A stretch of DNA of 64,000 nucleotides from Pedobacter sp. W3I1 (GCF_030816015.1 NZ_JAUSXN010000001.1:5766001-5830000), one strand, 5' to 3'. Shown: positions 7,774 to 20,285, counted from the first letter of the stretch. Notes: generated by a model from the letters alone, not told the origin. Program-made: numbers and translations.

Positions 7774-8556
7774 ATGGTTCTGTTAAGTTTTGATATCGAA
7801 GAGTTTGATATGCCTTTTGAATATGGAAAAGATATTTCTTTTGAAGATCAGATCGCCATTTCGAGAGCAGGTACCATAGCTATTTTAGATATTTTAGATA
7901 AATACGAGGTGAAGGCTACGTTTTTTTGTACGGTTACTTTTGCCGAAAATATTCCAGATCTGATTAAACGGATTACCGAAACAGGCCACGAACTTGCCTC
8001 GCATGGTTATTATCATTCAGATTTTAAACCCGAGCATCTTCTCCAATCGAAACTGAAGCTAGAAGAACTCTCTGGTAAAGAAATTACAGGTTACCGCATG
8101 GCGAGAATGATGCCTGTTGACGAAAGGGAAATTGAGAAGGCTGGATATACTTATAACACTTCTATAAATCCAACCTATTTGCCTGGGCGGTACAATAATT
8201 TCAACATTTCCAGAACACACTTCATTAAAAATAATGTGCTGCAGATTCCAGCATCGGTAAGCCCTATCATAAGGTTCCCGTTGTTTTGGCTATCTTTTCA
8301 CAATTTGCCTCTAAGCATTTACAAAACATTAGCCAGTTGGACTTATAAAAAAGATAAATACCTGAATATCTATTTCCACCCCTGGGAATTTACCGATTTA
8401 GAAGATTTTGATCGCTTTGGTTTTCCGGGTTATGTAAGAAAAAACACAGGTATAAAAATGGTAAAGCGCACGGAAGATCTTATTTCATGGATGAAGGCTA
8501 AAAATTATCCATTTGGAACCTTTAAGGATTTTATCAGTACTATTTCTTCAAACTGA
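7774..8556 (+). CDS. Polysaccharide deacetylase (NodB-type)
   Basis: A 260-residue carbohydrate esterase 4-like protein. Visible NodB motifs: FDIEEFD with Asp7 and neighbouring acidic residues (catalytic base region), TFFCT at 49-53, and SHGYYHSD with His77 and His81 (metal ligands). The C-terminal FHPWEF supplies the usual late histidine. There is no signal peptide, so it acts in the cytoplasm or on the inner leaflet, as in DUF3473-type enzymes that deacetylate lipid-linked sugars. Starts one base after the GT2 stop. Together with GT87 and GT2 it suggests synthesis of a deacetylated glycolipid or lipid-linked glycan. Confidence 0.85.
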   Translation: MVLLSFDIEEFDMPFEYGKDISFEDQIAISRAGTIAILDILDKYEVKATFFCTVTFAENIPDLIKRITETGHELASHGYYHSDFKPEHLLQSKLKLEELSGKEITGYRMARMMPVDEREIEKAGYTYNTSINPTYLPGRYNNFNISRTHFIKNNVLQIPASVSPIIRFPLFWLSFHNLPLSIYKTLASWTYKKDKYLNIYFHPWEFTDLEDFDRFGFPGYVRKNTGIKMVKRTEDLISWMKAKNYPFGTFKDFISTISSN

Positions 8557-8578
8557 AAACTGCCAATTGTAAACTGAT
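8549..8578. repeat. Degenerate period-7 repeat (AACTGNN)
   Basis: AACTGAA, AACTGCC, AATTGTA, AACTGAT and AACTATT follow in register between two convergent genes. The same motif family recurs at 15226-15281. Confidence 0.6.
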
Positions 8579-8580
8579 AA

Positions 8581-10353
8581 CTATTTATACGTCTCTGCCA
8601 ATTTAAGTGCATTATAAGCATTCACAATTCCTCCGCTCACACAAATTTCGCTAAAAAGTACACGAACGTTTTCACCTTTTTCATTTTTGTACTTTATCTT
8701 GTGTGCAACCTTCGAAACAGATTTCATGATAATTTCTCTTACCTGCACTGGTTTTAACGCTGGGTAATAGCTTAAAATCATCGCCGCCAGGCCAGCAACA
8801 ACAGGCGAGGCCATGCTTGTCCCATCAGCTTCTTCATATTTGTTGCCAGGAATGGTTGAGTTGATTAAAAATCCAGGGGCAAAAACATCTACACTATATT
8901 TGCCATAATTGGAAAAATCAGCTTTCAAATTGTCGTCATCTTTATAAGCACTTGCTCCTACTTCGATCCAATTACTGGCATGAGGTAGGTTAAACTTTGC
9001 GGAGTCGATTGGTACAGGCTTTATTAATGTAGAGCGGTCATAAGATGGCCTCATACCCATTCCATTGTTTTGCGGCAGAGCCTTAGGTGGAGTAAAATCT
9101 GGCTTGCCAGGCTTTTTATTGGCTTCTTTATAAGCTTCGGCCTCTTTACTGTCAAAAAACTTATTAGGGTAATTCTCTTCAAGATCATTATTTTGGTTAT
9201 CGTTTCCAGCTGCATGCACCAATAATACACCCTTAAGTTCTGCATATTTTACTGCAGAGTCTACAGCTTTTTTATCCCACTTGTAACTTTTACCAAAACT
9301 CATGTTGATTACTTTCGCACCATTATCTACGGCATATCTGATGCCATTGGCCACATCTTTATCACGTTCATCACCTGTGGGTACTACCCTAATGGCCATA
9401 ATACTTACATAATTGGCTACGCCCAAAATACCTGTCGAATTAGTACGATCAGCACCAATAATTCCTGATACGTGGGTACCGTGAAAAGCATCAGGGCCTT
9501 TTACATCGTTGTTTCCATAATTTTTTTGGTAAGGATTACTGTAGTCATCCCCCACCAGCTCTGCACGCATATCATATTTTGGGTTTAAGTTGTACTTCAG
9601 CATAGCGTCGTATTGCTTATACCCTTCCTTTATATTCTTATAAAACTTCTCGAAACTACCATCTTCCTTAGACCCTTTTCTGATAATTTTTTTCACCTGC
9701 TCCTCAGTTTCATCATCAGCTTTATATTGATCAACATCCTCCATCGTTGGGATTTCTTTTTTATTGATCTTGGCTACGGAATCTAAAACTTTGTTAATAG
9801 CAATCAGAACTGAAAAGGTATTGCTGGCATCCTCATATTTCTTACCGAAATCGCCAACCATTTTTTTATATAGTTTAAATTCTTCTTTTTGAGCACTGTC
9901 TAAAGGTGTTAAATTGGTCGTTGATTGATATTTTGGCGTATAAATCCTTAATAAACGTACCAATTCCAAATTGTCAAATTCAAGATTACCTTTTTTTGAA
10001 CCTATAAAATTCCAGCCATGGATATCGTCGATATAGCCATTCCCATCATCGTCTATTCCATTTCCCGGGATTTCTTTTTTATTCGTCCATAAAACAGCTT
10101 GTAAATCAGGGTGATTGGTATCTACTCCGCCGTCAATTACCGCTACAATAATATTTTGCTTAGGTTTTTTATCTTTTAAAAGTTCGCGGTAGGCTTTCTC
10201 CGTACTGATACCGAAATATCCATTCTCCAATAAATCGAGATTAAACCAGTTTGCAGGGAGTTGTACATTCTTACTTTGGGCAAAAACGCCCAAATTTATA
10301 CACAAAATAAAAGCAAGAAAAGTTAATTTCTTAAGATTCACATTCATCATCAT
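8581..10353 (-). CDS. Secreted S8 family serine protease (subtilase)
   Basis: A 590-residue exported protease. Signal peptide to about residue 26 (ends GVFAQ). Catalytic triad: Asp74 in AVIDGGVD, His291 in FHGTHVSG, and Ser513 in GTSMASP; the oxyanion Asn is in HAAGNDNQ (~384). An insertion of about 170 residues, rich in Lys, Asp and Glu, separates the Asp and His motifs, much longer than in ordinary subtilisins. There is no typical C-terminal sorting domain, so periplasmic or outer-membrane association is more likely than type IX secretion, though this cannot be proved. Single gene facing the deacetylase convergently. Confidence 0.93.
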   Translation of the reverse strand: MMMNVNLKKLTFLAFILCINLGVFAQSKNVQLPANWFNLDLLENGYFGISTEKAYRELLKDKKPKQNIIVAVIDGGVDTNHPDLQAVLWTNKKEIPGNGIDDDGNGYIDDIHGWNFIGSKKGNLEFDNLELVRLLRIYTPKYQSTTNLTPLDSAQKEEFKLYKKMVGDFGKKYEDASNTFSVLIAINKVLDSVAKINKKEIPTMEDVDQYKADDETEEQVKKIIRKGSKEDGSFEKFYKNIKEGYKQYDAMLKYNLNPKYDMRAELVGDDYSNPYQKNYGNNDVKGPDAFHGTHVSGIIGADRTNSTGILGVANYVSIMAIRVVPTGDERDKDVANGIRYAVDNGAKVINMSFGKSYKWDKKAVDSAVKYAELKGVLLVHAAGNDNQNNDLEENYPNKFFDSKEAEAYKEANKKPGKPDFTPPKALPQNNGMGMRPSYDRSTLIKPVPIDSAKFNLPHASNWIEVGASAYKDDDNLKADFSNYGKYSVDVFAPGFLINSTIPGNKYEEADGTSMASPVVAGLAAMILSYYPALKPVQVREIIMKSVSKVAHKIKYKNEKGENVRVLFSEICVSGGIVNAYNALKLAETYK

Positions 10354-10562
10354 AACATGTACGTAATACTACAATAATACGGTTTTATTACTTCGAGGCT
10401 GAAAGATTTTACATTTTTTAACAAGAGTAAGGTAATGTTTCTTTAGATGGCTTTAACAACATTAGATCTTAGTATTCCCTACTGCTATTAAAAAAAATGG
10501 GATTTAAAGTTATAGGTATGCAACAGGGCTTAAAAACCAGAGTCATTCATTTTAAGGTTTTT

Positions 10563-10662
10563 GGAGCGCGCTAGCAGTAACATGTATGTCTGGTTCCGTC
10601 CTACTCTCCGTTTTACTCCGCCAATGAAGAATTGGCTTCGTGTCACTTCCATCAGGGCTATG
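10563..10662 (+). repeat. Dispersed structured repeat, copy A
   Basis: Begins GGAGCGCGCTAGCAGTAACA. It then has GGTTCCGTCCTACTCTCCG, a TTTTACT box, a hairpin of CCAAT with ATTGG, and GTGTCACTTCCATCAGGGCT. The same order of blocks is seen in copies at 10881, 17935 (minus), 53189, 53457 and 62290. Confidence 0.65.
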
Positions 10663-10880
10663 GGGCAAGCTTCGGCATACTACCGCTTAACTATCTTAAC
10701 TCCTTAATGGTGGAAATAGACTCTATTACAATTCATTTTACCATTAAGGGATTAAGGACATTAAGAAATAACTCATTCAAAACCTTAACTATCTTAACTC
10801 CTTAATGGAAGAAATAACCATTTGGAGTTATAGGGATGCAAACAAGACCTAAAACCAGAGCCATTTATTTTGAGATTTTC

Positions 10881-11008
10881 GGAGCGCAATAGTAGTAAAT
10901 ATAGGCTGGGTTCCGTCCTGCTGTTCACTACAATCCTTTTGGGAAATCCTTGGGATAAACAATCTACCTCTGCCCAAAAGGGATTTACGCTGCCATCAGG
11001 GCTATTTA
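10881..11008 (+). repeat. Dispersed structured repeat, copy B
   Basis: Begins GGAGCGCAATAGTAGTAAAT, then GGGTTCCGTCCTGCT, ACTACAATCCTTTTGGG, and the complementary CCCAAAAGGGATTTACG, ending CCATCAGGGCTATTT. The long central hairpin makes it the closest relative of copy E (62290-62392). Confidence 0.6.
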
Positions 11009-11242
11009 ACCTGGGATGGAAGATGTAAAACGGTTGATGGGATATACTCTGCGGAGATCAGCGCAATCTGCGGGAACAAACCTTAACGCTCTTTACTTCC
11101 TTTAATGATCAGAAACTCATCCAGGTTTATTTACCATTAAGAAGTTAAGGGCATTAAGAAGATTATAATGGAACAGTCCCTTAACTTTCTTCATTCCTTA
11201 ATGGTGGAAAGAACAGTGGTAGGCAAATCAGAAATGCTTATA

Positions 11243-11287
11243 AACCAAGAAAACCCTTGAGCATTACTGCTGAAGGGTTTCTTTTAA
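11243..11287 (-). terminator. rRNA operon terminator (distal)
   Basis: On the minus strand AGAAACCCTT pairs with AAGGGTTTTCT around a 14-nt loop, directly after the second 5S gene. An almost identical copy follows the first 5S gene (11540-11584). Confidence 0.7.
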
Positions 11288-11289
11288 GA

Positions 11290-11400
<111 letters not shown>

Positions 11401-11408
11401 ATATTTTA

Positions 11409-11480
11409 TTGAGGTAGAAGGTGGAGGGTATAAAGGTAGAGGGTAAACCCTACGCCTTAAGCCTTTCGCCTTAAACCTTT
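11409..11480. repeat. Period-7 repeat between the two 5S genes
   Basis: Units run AGGTAGA, AGGTGGA, GGGTATA, AAGGTAG, AGGGTAA and then switch to the complementary sense ACCCTAC, GCCTTAA, GCCTTTC, GCCTTAA. The register is kept at 7 across the switch. A second copy is at 11706-11780. Confidence 0.65.
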
Positions 11481-11539
11481 GTTCTATTTCAATTTTATTG
11501 GACCTAAACCCGCTCCGGGATTTATATAGCCTTGTATAT

Positions 11540-11584
11540 AACCAAGAAAACCCTTGAGCATTACTGCTAAAGGGTTTCTTTTAA
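11540..11584 (-). terminator. Terminator-like hairpin after the proximal 5S gene
   Basis: Same stem as 11243-11287, differing by one loop base. Part of the duplicated terminator-5S unit; it would make expression of the distal 5S depend on readthrough. Confidence 0.65.
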
Positions 11585-11586
11585 GA

Positions 11587-11697
<111 letters not shown>

Positions 11698-11705
11698 ATA
11701 TTTTA

Positions 11706-11780
11706 TTGAGGTAGAAGGTAGAGGGTATAAAGGTGGAGGGTAAACCCTACGCCTTAAGCCTTTTCGCCTTAAACCTTAAA
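11706..11780. repeat. Period-7 repeat between 5S and 23S
   Basis: Duplicate of the tract at 11409-11480: purine-rich heptamers (AGGTAGA, GGGTATA) followed by pyrimidine-rich heptamers (GCCTTAA). Confidence 0.6.
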
Positions 11781-11824
11781 CAGTATTGAAAGAAGTTATT
11801 ATGAAGAACAAACAACAGTCTGTT

Positions 11825-14700
<2,876 letters not shown>

Positions 14701-14854
14701 CTTCTACTTGTACGCCTTTTGCGCCGTACAGTATGCTTTTTTTGCTCTTGTTATGATGTCTCATACTTGTTGGTTGATTGCTCTCCCTTCAAGCGAGCAC
14801 AAACACAACAGTCGCCTATTGTTGTTTGCTCTTCTTTTTTAACTTCTTCCAATA

Positions 14855-14865
14855 TGTCAAAGAAC
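14855..14865 (-). promoter_or_regulatory. boxA-like antitermination site ahead of 23S
   Basis: Minus-strand GTTCTTTGACA, similar to the boxA of bacterial rRNA spacers (TGCTCTTTAACA in E. coli), about 155 nt upstream of the 23S 5' end. Binding by NusB/S10 is inferred from the family only. Confidence 0.4.
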
Positions 14866-14871
14866 TTTATT

Positions 14872-14907
14872 AAGGTTGAAGGTGGAGGGTATAAAGGTAG
14901 AGGGTTT
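14872..14907. repeat. Period-7 repeat (AAGGTNG family)
   Basis: AAGGTTG, AAGGTGG, AGGGTAT, AAAGGTA and GAGGGTT in continuous register inside the rRNA spacer. Confidence 0.6.
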
Positions 14908-14941
14908 CATTGTCCCCTAACTAAGCCTCGGTTCAGCCTTA

Positions 14942-15000
14942 TTAGTAAAAATCATGGAGTCGAACCATTCAACAGTTTCCTGTCTTGCCCCTTCGGCTAT
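14942..15000 (-). pseudogene. tRNA-like relic in the rRNA spacer
   Basis: On the minus strand a T-arm-like ATGG-TTCGACT-CCAT is followed by ATTTTTACTA, which resembles the 3' part of tRNA-Ala nearby. A D-arm-like AGCCGAAGGGGCAAG lies upstream, but the anticodon arm is shortened to ACAG-GAAA-CTGT. It could be a degraded tRNA; chance similarity is possible. Confidence 0.3.
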
Positions 15001-15091
15001 TTCTTCTTTCTTAATCTTTATGTCAATGTATATTATCTATCCCGATAATAAGGTGTTATTTCTGTTGTGGTGTGGTTCAGCTATAGGTCTT

Positions 15092-15128
15092 ACCCTACAC
15101 CTTCTACCTTTTAACCCTCAACCTTTAA
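15092..15128. repeat. Period-7 repeat abutting tRNA-Ala
   Basis: CCTACAC, CTTCTAC, CTTTTAA, CCCTCAA and CCTTTAA in register, ending directly at the 3' side of the tRNA-Ala gene. Confidence 0.6.
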
Positions 15129-15205
15129 TGGTGGAGAATAACGGAGTCGAACCGTTGACCTCCTGCGTGCAAGGCAGGCGCTCTAGCCAGCTGAGCTAAT
15201 CCCCC
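15129..15205 (-). tRNA. tRNA-Ala(TGC)
   Basis: 77 nt on the minus strand, beginning GGGGGATTAGCTCAGCTGG and ending with an encoded CCA. The anticodon loop reads CTTGCAC, giving anticodon TGC. The T-arm is GGTTCGACTCC. Standard position between 16S and 23S after tRNA-Ile. Confidence 0.96.
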
Positions 15206-15225
15206 AGATTTTAGTTACCAGTTAA

Positions 15226-15281
15226 CAGTTGTTAGTTTTCAGTTTAAACTGTCCACTGTAAACTGCCAATCGTAAACTTAA
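15226..15281. repeat. Period-7 repeat between the two tRNAs
   Basis: Core units ACTGTCC, ACTGTAA, ACTGCCA, ATCGTAA and ACTTAAA in register. Same family as 8549-8578. Confidence 0.55.
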
Positions 15282-15287
15282 AACGTG

Positions 15288-15362
15288 TAGTCCCGTCCAG
15301 ATTTGAACTGGAGACCCCTACATTATCAGTGTAGTGCTCTAACCAGGCTGAGCTACGGGACT
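15288..15362 (-). tRNA. tRNA-Ile(GAT)
   Basis: About 75 nt on the minus strand. The acceptor AGTCCCG pairs with CGGGACT, and the anticodon stem CTACA/TGTAG encloses CTGATAA, giving anticodon GAT. The T-arm is AGTTCAAATCT. CCA is not encoded, unlike the neighbouring tRNA-Ala. Confidence 0.96.
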
Positions 15363-15649
15363 GTTGATTTAAGGTCGGCTTATAGTATGCAGTATATAGT
15401 ATCTTACCGCTACTGCTTTTCCTTTGGCTTTCCCCATCTTCATATCCGTTATGCTTTCGCTCTATTGCTATTGCACACCGTTTCTTCTGGGTGTTTCTTT
15501 TTTTTCTCTTTTTTTTATAAAGTATTTAGTATCAAGTATCAGGTTAATTAATGTAAGGCCTTAAACCCTATACCTTTTACCTTCAGCCTTATTACCCTCT
15601 ACCTTAATTAGAAATATCATGTTGCGTGGCGAGTAGGCGGTGCTACTCC
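15363..15649. other. Spacer between 16S and tRNA-Ile
   Basis: No gene. Period-7 tracts occur at 15373-15400 (ATAGTAT/GCAGTAT), 15519-15545 (AAGTATT/TAGTATC) and 15559-15607, the last being seven perfect-register CCTNNNN-type units. Confidence 0.6.
15559..15607. repeat. Period-7 repeat, seven units
   Basis: CCTTAAA, CCCTATA, CCTTTTA, CCTTCAG, CCTTATT, ACCCTCT, ACCTTAA: seven units of exactly 7 nt with drifting sequence, 40 nt past the 16S 3' end. Confidence 0.65.
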
Positions 15650-17172
<1,523 letters not shown>

Positions 17173-17501
17173 TAAAATGTGTTGTAAGATGCTGACCAGT
17201 TTTAACTATTGTTAAAAATAGTCTTCTTTTTTGTTATGTTGTCTGTTAGACACCACCTTTAAAATAAAGCTACGTAATCATGTACTTTGATCAGTACTCC
17301 ATTACCTCGCTACGCTACATTGACATCTCTTTTAAGAACTTATTGACCGTTAACCTCGCGGTTGGTCTTTATATATCGTCGGTTTCAGTTTCAGCCGGTC
17401 TTCTTCGTCCAGCCTGTGTTTCACCCCGTTTCAATCTTTTTTTTCTATCTTCCCGACATCCGCCGTTCCGATTATTTTCCCTTTACTTATCGTTGGGAGT
17501 G

Positions 17502-17532
17502 CAAAGGTAAGGATCTTTTTTGAAACCACAAA
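17502..17532 (-). promoter_or_regulatory. rRNA promoter P1 (proximal)
   Basis: Minus strand: -33 TTTG (17529-17532), 19-nt spacer, -7 TACCTTTG (17502-17509). A perfect match to the Bacteroidota consensus TTTG-N19-TANNTTTG. Transcription would begin near 17495. Confidence 0.8.
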
Positions 17533-17625
17533 TAAAATAAATTTTATTTTCTGATCTTCTTTTCTTCCTCTCCTTTATTTCAATTGCCAGGTTTAGCTGG
17601 CTTTCCGTTCTTCCGAACCGGGCTG

Positions 17626-17656
17626 CAAAGGTAACAATCTTTTCCTCTTTCGCAAG
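17626..17656 (-). promoter_or_regulatory. rRNA promoter P2
   Basis: Minus strand: -33 CTTG (17653-17656), 19-nt spacer, -7 TACCTTTG (17626-17633). The downstream CAGCCCGG resembles the P1 and P3 starts. Confidence 0.75.
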
Positions 17657-17732
17657 ATCTATTTTAAAATAAATCCGCTCTCCTTATCACCCTACCACCT
17701 TTTCATTAAAACCCTTCCTCCGAAGCGGGATG

Positions 17733-17763
17733 CAAAAGTAGGAAATTTAATCGCCCCTGCAAA
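17733..17763 (-). promoter_or_regulatory. rRNA promoter P3 (distal)
   Basis: Minus strand: -33 TTTG (17760-17763), 19-nt spacer, -7 TACTTTTG (17733-17740). Start expected near 17726. Spacing between the three -7 boxes is about 124 and 107 nt. Confidence 0.78.
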
Positions 17764-17934
17764 GCTTTTTTATAGAATGATGCGGGGTTCAACGTAACCA
17801 CATGGTTCTCAACAAGAAAAAATGTTACCGTAGATAAAACTTTTTGAGCGAAAGGGTGTTTCAGGCTGCCTATTCCCTCAGACTTCCCGGGTTTTCCCTG
17901 CGCCATGCCGTTTAAAACCCCGGAAGTCCCTGCC

Positions 17935-18035
17935 AATTAAACCCGATTGGAATGAAAAGCCCACAGCGTATGCGAGGACTTGTAATGAAAAGCGGGAACA
18001 AACCTATATAGTAGCACCCAAACTGCTTTGCTAAA
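17935..18035 (-). repeat. Dispersed structured repeat, copy F
   Basis: Read on the minus strand: AGCAAAGCAGTTTGGGTGCT, then ACTATATAGGTTTGTTCCCG, CTTTTCATTAC, the stem CTCGCA/TGTGGG, and TTCATTCCAATCGGGTTTA. Block order matches copy D, with GTTCCCGCTTT in place of CCTCCCGCTTT. Confidence 0.55.
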
Positions 18036-18210
18036 AAAACAAAAGCACCCTAAATATACAGTGTAGGAACACTCTATGGACTGAATAGAAGTTCTCCAAC
18101 CCCTTAGGCCTTTTTAAACTTCGGAAGGTCTCCCACGCAATTGGCAACTATCATATCGAATTTTGAACAATAATTAATACTTTTATGCCTTTATTAAACC
18201 ATTGCAATAA

Positions 18211-19176
18211 ATGAAGTTGATGCTCAAACTATACCTTTCTCTGCTATTTATATGCATAGCAGAAATCGGTTATGCGCAAAATTATAAAAACGAGCTTGTT
18301 ATTATCACTGAGAACGATGCTTATATCGATATTACCAGCGACCGTTATTATACAAACGGTGCTTTTATTAAATATAGGCATGCCCTGAATGGAGAGAATT
18401 TAAAAGCAGGGAGAAGCAAAGAGATTATCGGTTTTGAGCTTGGCCAGAAAATATATAACCCTTATTACAGCTTTGTACCAAACCCCGCCCTACACGACCG
18501 CCCTTTTTCAGCATATCTTTACGGCGAAGCAAATTATAGCCGTTTTTATACCAACAAACAAATGCTAAAGGTTTCGGCACAAATTGGACTTACCGGAAAA
18601 GACGCTTTAGGCGAAGAGTTTCAAAAAGCATTTCATAAACTGGTTGGCCAAAACCAGATTGAAGGATGGGAATACGGTTTAAATAGCGAACCAACATTGA
18701 ACTTGGGGGCAGAGTATAATAAACTTTTAGTGAGTACAAATAATAAAATATTCGATATTACGGGAACAACTTCGGCAGCTCTTGGTAATGTGATTACCAA
18801 AGCTAACCTTGGCGCGATGTTTCGTTTTGGCAGATTTAATGATATGGATGGCTCCTCGGCTTTTAACAGCCTGGTAAGCAATAACCATACGAACAAAGCG
18901 CAGCGCAAATACGAACTTTTCCTTTCGGTTAGCCCTCAGTTACATGCCGTTGCTTTCGATTCGAGTTTGCAAGGCGGATTATTTTTGAACGATAAAGGGC
19001 CAATCACCTTTAAGCCTAAACCGATTGTTTTTACCACTCAGGTAGGTTTAACTTTCGCCATTGCACGCTGGACAGCCAATTATACTGCTACCTTTACTTC
19101 GAACGAAGTTAAAAACAGTGCTACTGGTTACCGTTATGCCTTTTATAGTCTTGCTTACCGTTTTAGTAAAAGCTAA
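18211..19176 (+). CDS. LpxR-like lipid A deacylase (DUF2219)
   Basis: A 321-residue outer-membrane beta-barrel protein. Signal peptide to about residue 22 (GYAQ). The LpxR signature is present: ENDAY with Asn35-Asp36, DRYYTNG at 44-50, DRPFSAYLYG at 95-104, and a later His141 with Glu150/153 in HKLVGQNQIEGWE. In Salmonella LpxR the equivalent Asn, Asp, His and Glu carry out Ca2+-dependent removal of the 3'-acyloxyacyl group of lipid A. Its TAA stop shares a base with the ATG of a PagL-like gene, so the two are translationally coupled. Substrate in Bacteroidota lipid A is inferred. Confidence 0.85.
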   Translation: MKLMLKLYLSLLFICIAEIGYAQNYKNELVIITENDAYIDITSDRYYTNGAFIKYRHALNGENLKAGRSKEIIGFELGQKIYNPYYSFVPNPALHDRPFSAYLYGEANYSRFYTNKQMLKVSAQIGLTGKDALGEEFQKAFHKLVGQNQIEGWEYGLNSEPTLNLGAEYNKLLVSTNNKIFDITGTTSAALGNVITKANLGAMFRFGRFNDMDGSSAFNSLVSNNHTNKAQRKYELFLSVSPQLHAVAFDSSLQGGLFLNDKGPITFKPKPIVFTTQVGLTFAIARWTANYTATFTSNEVKNSATGYRYAFYSLAYRFSKS

Positions 19177-20285
19177 TGAAAAAACAATTACTCTCTTTTA
19201 TTCTTGCTATTACAGGCTGCACATTTGCTAAGGCTCAAATTGCTCCGGAAAATCATTCGATTATTCTTAAACCCATATTTGGCACACATATCAATAATGA
19301 TCAGGGACACTTGTTTCAGGATCAGATTACAGGATTTGATGCTGCTTACTTTAAGGATATCAGCCAGAACAGTGATAAATGGATCGGGTTTAGTGGTGCT
19401 AAATCTTACGGGATTGGATTTGTTTTTAGAAATCTGAGCAAACTGAAAGGAACGCAAGATACCTCAGCCAATGCCTTTGGACAGGTATATGGCTTAGTGG
19501 CACAGATGGATTTTCAAATATTCAAAGTTGGAAAAACTAAATTTAACTTCACCCCGGGTGTAGGTTTAGGCTATACGAATAAATACTATTATAACAACAC
19601 CAAAAATAGATTTCTGGGAAGCCCGATTAACGAAACCATTAAAGCAGATTTAGGAATGGAACTGCCCATGAGTAAATACACCGATTTATTAGTAGGTTTC
19701 GGTTTTCTGCATGTATCCAACGGAGGGGCCACTGTTCCGAATGGGGGATTGAATACCGGAAATATTTATATCGGACTTAAGCTTAATAATCAGAAAACAT
19801 TAACAGCTGAGCGAAAAAGCACCTATACCACTTTACAACGCAATTCAATTGAGCTTAGTGCAGGTTTAGGCGCAAGGGGGGTATTTGCCAACAGAACAAA
19901 AAGTTTATACAAAAGCGGATTATATGCAGGTTACAATTTTTACCTGAACGATGTAATATCGCTTAAGGCAGGTGCGGATGCCGTTTACTATTACACTGTA
20001 TTTGACCCTAATAATTATGGGGAAACCTTCCAGAATTACGGCACTTCTTATGATAAATGGCGTACCGGGATCAGTATTGGCGCTGACATCAACTTGTGGC
20101 GGGTAACTGTTGCGGCACAGATTGGGAAATATATCCACTATAATAGATTAATGGAAAAAGCAACCTGGTACTGGACATTCGGGCCTACTTTTAATATTAC
20201 GCCGCACATTGGCTTACAGGCCAAAACCTATATGCATTTTGCACAGGCCGACTATGTAAACTGGGGAGTAGTGTACCGGTTTTAA
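19176..20285 (+). CDS. PagL-like lipid A 3-O-deacylase (acyloxyacyl hydrolase family)
   Basis: A 369-residue secreted barrel protein with a signal peptide ending near residue 20. The core FGFLHVSNGG (175-184) holds the His179-x-Ser181-Asn182 motif of PagL, whose His and Ser remove the 3-linked acyl chain of lipid A at the outer membrane; PNGGLNTG follows as in the family. At twice the length of Pseudomonas PagL (~185), it has a second beta-rich half (about 210-369) of unknown role. It overlaps the LpxR-like gene by 1 nt. Its stop codon overlaps the convergent CoA-binding gene: both use the shared TTAA at 20282-20285. Confidence 0.82.
   Translation: MKKQLLSFILAITGCTFAKAQIAPENHSIILKPIFGTHINNDQGHLFQDQITGFDAAYFKDISQNSDKWIGFSGAKSYGIGFVFRNLSKLKGTQDTSANAFGQVYGLVAQMDFQIFKVGKTKFNFTPGVGLGYTNKYYYNNTKNRFLGSPINETIKADLGMELPMSKYTDLLVGFGFLHVSNGGATVPNGGLNTGNIYIGLKLNNQKTLTAERKSTYTTLQRNSIELSAGLGARGVFANRTKSLYKSGLYAGYNFYLNDVISLKAGADAVYYYTVFDPNNYGETFQNYGTSYDKWRTGISIGADINLWRVTVAAQIGKYIHYNRLMEKATWYWTFGPTFNITPHIGLQAKTYMHFAQADYVNWGVVYRF

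Larger units (their letters stand above)
10354..11242. repeat. Gene-free repeat region between subtilase and rRNA operon
   Basis: About 890 nt without a credible gene. It holds two copies of the ~100-nt structured repeat (10563-10662 and 10881-11008) and several copies, in both orientations, of the motif CTTAAC-N2-CTTAATGG with its complement CCATTAAGG-N-TTAAG (10684-10710, 10740-10765, 10782-10808, 11083-11105, 11140-11160, 11182-11206). Confidence 0.7.
14701..15128. other. Spacer between tRNA-Ala and 23S
   Basis: Transcribed spacer. It holds a boxA-like site (14855-14865), two period-7 tracts (14872-14907, 15092-15128) and a tRNA-like relic (~14940-15000). No protein gene is supported. Confidence 0.6.
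17173..18210. other. rRNA operon leader and promoter region
   Basis: About 1 kb without a supported gene. It contains the long 16S leader, three tandem minus-strand promoters (17502-17532, 17626-17656, 17733-17763) and a structured repeat (17935-18035). The remaining ~170 nt before 18211 must hold the promoter of the LpxR-like gene, but no consensus TANNTTTG was seen. Confidence 0.7.

Noticed and set aside
14719..15551. ORFs in the rRNA spacers
   Set aside because: They run across tRNA genes and heptamer repeats; translation is repeat-derived.
17706..17936. Minus-strand ORF of 76 residues
   Set aside because: It overlaps rRNA promoter P3 and shows no family resemblance.
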